Positions 60,019 to 64,000 of a stretch of 64,000 bases of DNA are shown here, piece after piece. Source of the DNA: CAZMOK01 sp964567785 (GTDB lineage: Bacteria > Bacteroidota > Bacteroidia > Bacteroidales > JAGOPY01); contig CAZMOK010000008.1 of assembly GCA_964567785.1 (NCBI GenBank), forward strand, positions 1 through 64,000. Direction: 5' to 3'. The position numbers and the translations under genes were made by a program. The notes below the pieces were generated by a model. It was not told the origin of the DNA, ran no database searches, and saw only the letters and a list, made by a program, of their open reading frames with translations. Every line of letters starts with the position of its first letter. Within the stretch, counting starts at the first letter, position 1.

Positions 60019-60603
60019 TTATGAGGTTTTGGTTACTCTGTTGATGAATGCTATGAGATATCCGAGCACAATGAATGCGCCGGGTGACAGTATGAATACC
60101 AGTATGGCATCGCCCGGAACGAACTTCATGCCCATCCAGGCTCCTGCGCCAAGTATCTCCCTGATAGATCCGAGCAGGAAGAGGGCAAATGTAAATCCCA
60201 GGCCCATGCCCAGCCCGTCGATAACCGCCGACAGCAGGCTCTGTTTTGACGCAAAACCTTCGGCCCTGCCTAAAACAAGACAGTTAACCACGATCAGGGG
60301 GATGAAAATACCCAGTGCCTCGAAAAGAGAAGGTGCATACGCCTGCATCACCAGCTCGACTATCGTAACGAAAGAAGCAATAATGACTATAAAAGCGGGT
60401 ATTCTGACCTTATTGGGTATCAGGTTCTTAATAATACCAACAACCGTGTTTGAACCGAGGAGCACAAAAGTTGTTGCCAGTCCCATCCCCAGGCCGTTAA
60501 AGGCCGAAGAGGTAACCGCGAGTGTAGGACAAAGCCCCAGCAGCAGAACAAATACCGGGTTTTCCTTGATAAATCCTTTGTTGAAGTTCTTCCATTGGTT
60601 CAT
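60019..60603 (-). CDS. rnfE: Rnf complex subunit E
   Basis: 194 residues with about six membrane segments. Homologous to RnfA, with FVLLLGLCPTLAVTSSAFNG and FIPLIVVNCLVLGRAEGFA motifs, each with the cysteine of the shared Fe-S cluster. Starts on the last base of rnfG (TAATG), so translation is coupled. Confidence 0.95.
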   Translation of the reverse strand: MNQWKNFNKGFIKENPVFVLLLGLCPTLAVTSSAFNGLGMGLATTFVLLGSNTVVGIIKNLIPNKVRIPAFIVIIASFVTIVELVMQAYAPSLFEALGIFIPLIVVNCLVLGRAEGFASKQSLLSAVIDGLGMGLGFTFALFLLGSIREILGAGAWMGMKFVPGDAILVFILSPGAFIVLGYLIAFINRVTKTS

Positions 60604-61178
60604 TACTTGTCTCCTCCTTCCTTTTGGTATGTTTCATAGGCCCTTGCCAGTGCATCGCAGAAAGCCCGTGAAGTGATGGTGGCGGCAGTAATCGCATCCA
60701 CGTCTCCACCATCTTTTTTGACCATCAGTCCAAAATCCTCAGGGTTTTTGTCCTTGAACTGGTTCTTGAATGACGGGTCGCTCATCTTCGTGCCAAGCCC
60801 TGGGGTTTCTTTGTGCTGTGTAACTACAGTGTTACTGATGGACCCGTCGGGTAACAAGCCCACCATTACCTGTATCTGTGTGGGGTCGTACCCCTCATTC
60901 GAATAAGTTGAGATTGCCGTTCCGACCAGCTCATCATTTTTATAGCCCCTGAAAAAGGTCAATGAATCCGTTCCGCCCTGCGGCATCACCCTGAAGCTTT
61001 CCAGCCTGTCGAAATCAGGGATGACCGTTTTGATGGCGGCTTCCTGCTTTGCCTTTTTCGCCAGTGCTATCGGCTCTTTGGTAAGCTCATAGATACCTCC
61101 CAGTGCCAGGGAAGCAATGGCAGTGATGATGAAGAGCGTCAGCACCATGTTGAGAAATGTCGATTCCTTGTTAGCCAT
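60603..61178 (-). CDS. rnfG: Rnf complex subunit G
   Basis: 191 residues: one membrane anchor (about 8-28), then a periplasmic FMN-binding domain. The flavin attachment motif DAITAATITS (D161-S170) carries FMN on Thr169 through a phosphoester bond, as in NqrC/RnfG. ETPGLGTKMSDPSFKNQF is also a family motif. One base overlap with rnfE. Confidence 0.94.
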   Translation of the reverse strand: MANKESTFLNMVLTLFIITAIASLALGGIYELTKEPIALAKKAKQEAAIKTVIPDFDRLESFRVMPQGGTDSLTFFRGYKNDELVGTAISTYSNEGYDPTQIQVMVGLLPDGSISNTVVTQHKETPGLGTKMSDPSFKNQFKDKNPEDFGLMVKKDGGDVDAITAATITSRAFCDALARAYETYQKEGGDK

Positions 61179-61206
61179 AAGTATTTCTCTATAAACCGTT
61201 ATTCAA

Positions 61207-62208
61207 TTATGCCTTTACTTTTACACCAAACCTTTTGGGCTTGAAGCCCCTGTTTATCAGGGGAACGAATGCATTCATTATCAGTATTGCGAATGAAACC
61301 CCTTCGGGATATCCGCCCCAAAGCCGTATCACCATGGTGAGTATACCGCAGCCGGCCCCGAACACCAGCCATCCTTTCGGCGTTACGGGTGAGGAAGTCA
61401 TGTCAGTTGCCATATAGAAGATTCCGAGGATCATACCACCGGTCACGAGGTGAAACAGTGGATCCAGGTATTGTGTGGGGTCTATCAGCCAGAAAATCCC
61501 TGCAAAAATGACGACCGAGCCGAGGTAAGCTGTCGGCGTATGCCAGGTAATGACCCTTCTGAAAAGCATATAGGCCGCCCCAAGCAGCAGTGCGGCAGTT
61601 GAGACCTCACCCAGCGAGCCGGGCTGGAACCCCAAAAGCTCCTGTGCATAGGTGGGCATCTCTGCCATTATCTCTGAAACAGTCTTCCCGGCCCTTAACC
61701 CCTCTTTCACTATTCCAAGGGTGGTGGGTCCGGTTACCGCATCGGTGAATGGTGTAGCACCGAAAAGCGGTTTGGGTATCGGCCAGGTGGTCATTTGTAC
61801 GGGAAAGGATATCAGCAGGAACACGCGACCCACCAATGCCGGGTTGAAGGGGTTCTTCCCCAGTCCGCCGAACGACATCTTCCCGATAGCAATTGAAACG
61901 AAGGCGCCGATGATAATGATCCAGACAGGTAAGCTGCTGGGTACGTTGAATGCCAGCAGTATGCCTGTTACCAGTGCAGAGCCGTCGTCGATGGTCACCG
62001 GGCCCTTAATGAGATACTTCTGGATGGCCCATTCGAAAAAATAACAGGCCAGGACTGAAACCACCACAACCTTCAGCGCTCCGAGACCGAAGAAATAAAT
62101 CGACACCAGCAATGCGGGCACCATGGCAATCACCACATCGTACATGATCCTTTTTACCGAAGAGTCGGCATGGACGTGCGGGGAACCCGATATTGTTAAT
62201 ATGCTCAT
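61207..62208 (-). CDS. rnfD: Rnf complex subunit D
   Basis: 333 residues with about nine membrane segments. The flavin threonine lies in DAVTGPTTLG at about 162, where many homologues read SGAT. GKNPFNPALVGRVFLL is a family motif. RnfD binds covalent FMN and takes part in ion-coupled electron flow. Four bases between rnfC and rnfD. Confidence 0.94.
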   Translation of the reverse strand: MSILTISGSPHVHADSSVKRIMYDVVIAMVPALLVSIYFFGLGALKVVVVSVLACYFFEWAIQKYLIKGPVTIDDGSALVTGILLAFNVPSSLPVWIIIIGAFVSIAIGKMSFGGLGKNPFNPALVGRVFLLISFPVQMTTWPIPKPLFGATPFTDAVTGPTTLGIVKEGLRAGKTVSEIMAEMPTYAQELLGFQPGSLGEVSTAALLLGAAYMLFRRVITWHTPTAYLGSVVIFAGIFWLIDPTQYLDPLFHLVTGGMILGIFYMATDMTSSPVTPKGWLVFGAGCGILTMVIRLWGGYPEGVSFAILIMNAFVPLINRGFKPKRFGVKVKA

Positions 62209-62211
62209 AGT

Positions 62212-63552
62212 TTAGTTTTTTCCTCGTTTTCTGATGATTTGACCTACGGTACTTTTTCCAAGTCTGACGTAATCCAGCAGGGGCCTTCCCGAAGGACAGG
62301 TATACTGACAGGAACCACACTCTATGCAGTCCATCACCATCTCATTCTCTGCCTTTTCCCAGTCTCCCTTCTCGGAAACCTGGGCGAGGTATATGGGCTC
62401 CAGGCCCATCGGGCATGCCAGAATACATCTGCCGCAACGGATGCAAGGCTTCAGGTCGACACGTTTCGCCTGTTCATTCCTGAAAAGCAGGATACCTGAA
62501 GTTCCCTTCACCACGGGTACATCGGCACTGCTAAGGGCTTTACCCATCATCGGTCCGCCGCTTACGATCTTTCCCGTGTTCTCCAGGTCGGCTTCAGCAT
62601 TTTCAAGCAGCTCTCTTATCGGGGTGCCGATGCGCACCAGGAAGTTAGAGGGTTTTTTCACCGGGTCGCCGGTAACCGTAACCACTCTTTCAACAAGTGG
62701 TTTGTTCTTTTGCACTGCTTCGTACACTGCAAAAGCCGTCCCGACATTATGCACTACGCAACCTACCTCTATGGGCAACTTCCCGGAGGGCACCTCACGG
62801 TTCACCACAGCTTTGATAAGTTGTTTTTCCCCTCCCTGCGGGTATTTTACCTTGAGCGGCTGAACGCTGATGCCGTCGAACCCTTCTGCGAGCTCTTTCA
62901 TGTGACTGATGGCATCGGGCTTGTTGTTTTCAATACCCACAACGGCTTTGCTCACACCCAGGGCCTTCATCAAAATCTTTGTCCCGGTAAGCATCTCCTT
63001 GCCCTTCTCCAGCATAAGCCTGTGGTCGGCCGTCAGGTAAGGTTCACATTCAACCCCGTTTATCAGGAGGTATTCTGCTGTTTTTCCCTTAGGTACCATG
63101 AGTTTTACATGAGAAGGGAAGGTTGCGCCACCCATTCCTACAATACCCATTTCATGGACCTTGTCGATGATCTCTTTCTGGCCCATAGTGACCTCAGGCC
63201 TCAGGTCATCGGACCTGTCAACTGAATCGACCCATTCATCACCTTCAACATTGATGATTATCGACATCCTTTTGTACCCGGTAGTGTCGATGCTCTGGTC
63301 GATCTTAAAAACTTTCCCCGAGACCGATGAGTGAACGTTAGATGAAATAAAGGCTTCACCTTTGGCTAAAAGCTGTCCGGCCTTCACTTCATCACCTTTC
63401 TTCACCTGCGGAACTGAAGGAGCTCCCAGGTTCTGGTTAATGGGGATTATTACCTGCTTTGGCAGCGGGAAACCCTCTATGGGGCTGTCCTGTGCGTATT
63501 TCTTTTCCGGCGGGTGAACACCTCCAAGCTTAAATGTTTTCAGCATGACCAT
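62212..63552 (-). CDS. rnfC: Rnf complex subunit C
   Basis: 446 residues. A glycine-rich NADH/FMN-binding region (GMGGATFPSHVKL), an SLBB segment and a double 4Fe-4S part CIRCGRCILACPMGLEP ... CIECGSCQYTCPSGRPL at about 370-420. RnfC is peripheral on the cytosolic side and is the NADH-binding subunit. The first residues MVMLKTFKLGGVHPPEKK are typical of the family. The next gene upstream is rnfB. Confidence 0.95.
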   Translation of the reverse strand: MVMLKTFKLGGVHPPEKKYAQDSPIEGFPLPKQVIIPINQNLGAPSVPQVKKGDEVKAGQLLAKGEAFISSNVHSSVSGKVFKIDQSIDTTGYKRMSIIINVEGDEWVDSVDRSDDLRPEVTMGQKEIIDKVHEMGIVGMGGATFPSHVKLMVPKGKTAEYLLINGVECEPYLTADHRLMLEKGKEMLTGTKILMKALGVSKAVVGIENNKPDAISHMKELAEGFDGISVQPLKVKYPQGGEKQLIKAVVNREVPSGKLPIEVGCVVHNVGTAFAVYEAVQKNKPLVERVVTVTGDPVKKPSNFLVRIGTPIRELLENAEADLENTGKIVSGGPMMGKALSSADVPVVKGTSGILLFRNEQAKRVDLKPCIRCGRCILACPMGLEPIYLAQVSEKGDWEKAENEMVMDCIECGSCQYTCPSGRPLLDYVRLGKSTVGQIIRKRGKN

Positions 63553-63571
63553 TTCCGGTTTTCATTTAAAA

Positions 63572-64000
63572 CTAATTACCCTCTTTGCTTTCTTTTTCCT
63601 CGCCTCCGGCATCTTTTTTAGCTGCCGGTGCAGCATTTTCATCCTTCCCTGCCTTTTCTTTGTGGGTTTCTTTTTTCTCAGGCTTTGGCTTGCGGGGAGG
63701 GAAATTGAGCTCGTGAATAGCCCCGGTGGGGCAAACAGGGGGGCACTTCCTGCACAGCTTACATTTTTCAGGGTCTATGTAAGCGAGGTTATTTTCAAGA
63801 GTGATCGCATCGAAGGGGCAAACCTTTACGCATTTACCGCAACCTATGCAGGCAACCGAACAATTCTTTTTCGCAGGACCGCCTTTTTCTTCATTGATGC
63901 AGCATACGTATATCCTTCTTTCCTTTTTGCCCTTCGGGCGAAGTTCGATTATGTCCCTCGGACAAGCATCCACACAGGCTCCGCAGGCTACGCATTTATT
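63572..64000 (-). CDS. rnfB: Rnf complex subunit B, cut by the window end
   Basis: The C-terminal 142 residues of RnfB; the start lies beyond 64000. Readable cluster motifs are CVACGACVDACPRD, CIGCGKCVKVCP and CKLCRKCPPVCPTG, so at least three 4Fe-4S clusters are in view. The last 45 residues are rich in Lys, Glu and Ala, an unusual charged tail compared with the usual end after the clusters. RnfB takes electrons from ferredoxin. Gene order rnfB-C-D-G-E-A is standard. Confidence 0.95.
   Translation of the reverse strand, partial: NKCVACGACVDACPRDIIELRPKGKKERRIYVCCINEEKGGPAKKNCSVACIGCGKCVKVCPFDAITLENNLAYIDPEKCKLCRKCPPVCPTGAIHELNFPPRKPKPEKKETHKEKAGKDENAAPAAKKDAGGEEKESKEGN

Overview
The window looks like a metagenome-assembled or draft contig from a Bacteroidota bacterium, probably in or near the order Bacteroidales. 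Supporting signs are a TAnnTTTG promoter element in front of many genes, two secreted proteins with type IX secretion (T9SS) C-terminal sorting domains, two TonB-dependent receptors with N-terminal carboxypeptidase-like domains, families largely confined to this phylum (DUF349 repeats, DUF5606, the DUF2520-KdsC-UbiA-Maf gene order), lipid A synthesis (lpxB), and an Rnf complex typical of anaerobic or facultative lifestyles. Three runs of exactly 100 N (12801-12900, 27762-27861, 29756-29855) are scaffold gaps of unknown true length; one of them breaks the frame of a TonB-dependent receptor. No rRNA, tRNA, CRISPR array, prophage or complete insertion sequence was seen.

Layout. 1-7.2 kb: two large tandem paralogues made of DUF4397 repeats, secreted by T9SS. 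7.4-11.3 kb: a light-response block with an SRPBCC protein, a PhrB-type iron-sulfur (6-4) photolyase, an ECF sigma factor and a CarH/LitR-type B12-dependent photoreceptor whose Wx9EH motif is intact. 11.4-17.7 kb: housekeeping genes (DUF2520 protein, KdsC, UbiA prenyltransferase, Maf, SurE, a small membrane protein, LpxB, S20, RadC). 17.8-24.1 kb: a solo IS1595-type zinc ribbon protein, paired thioredoxins, WbqC, a QueG-like Fe-S protein, a PgpH-like HD phosphodiesterase and an NlpC/P60 peptidase. 24.1-29.7 kb: an FMN riboswitch with its terminator, directly in front of a TonB-dependent receptor, followed by a paralogous receptor without a riboswitch. 29.9-38.5 kb: an NPP-type phosphodiesterase lipoprotein, AroC, a DUF349 protein, a patatin/BamA-like outer-membrane protein, a trans-sulfuration enzyme and DUF4870. 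38.5-44.2 kb: a ferritin-like protein diverging from an AmgK-like kinase/RapZ-C fusion, a 43-residue CxxC protein, a MurU-like nucleotidyltransferase and an AddB-like nuclease. 44.2-49.1 kb: an AmmeMemoRadiSam cluster whose parts appear to carry export signals. 49.2-58.7 kb: PurB, an MsbA-like ABC transporter, DUF5606, PyrK/PyrD, TM2 and DUF2752 proteins, MurB and two glycosyltransferases. 58.7-64 kb: an FtsE-like ATPase and the Rnf operon (rnfB cut by the window end).

The strongest candidates for new biology are: (1) short tandem arrays with a 7-bp period, each with a different unit, in many intergenic regions and sometimes running into gene ends or ribosome-binding regions; (2) the apparently exported AmmeMemoRadiSam cluster; (3) the AmgK-RapZ-C fusion beside MurU, which would join cell-wall sugar recycling to an aminosugar-sensing domain; (4) an FMN riboswitch on a TonB-dependent receptor, pointing to flavin uptake; and (5) repeated TTAA(A)C elements around the photoreceptor gene that could be its operators.
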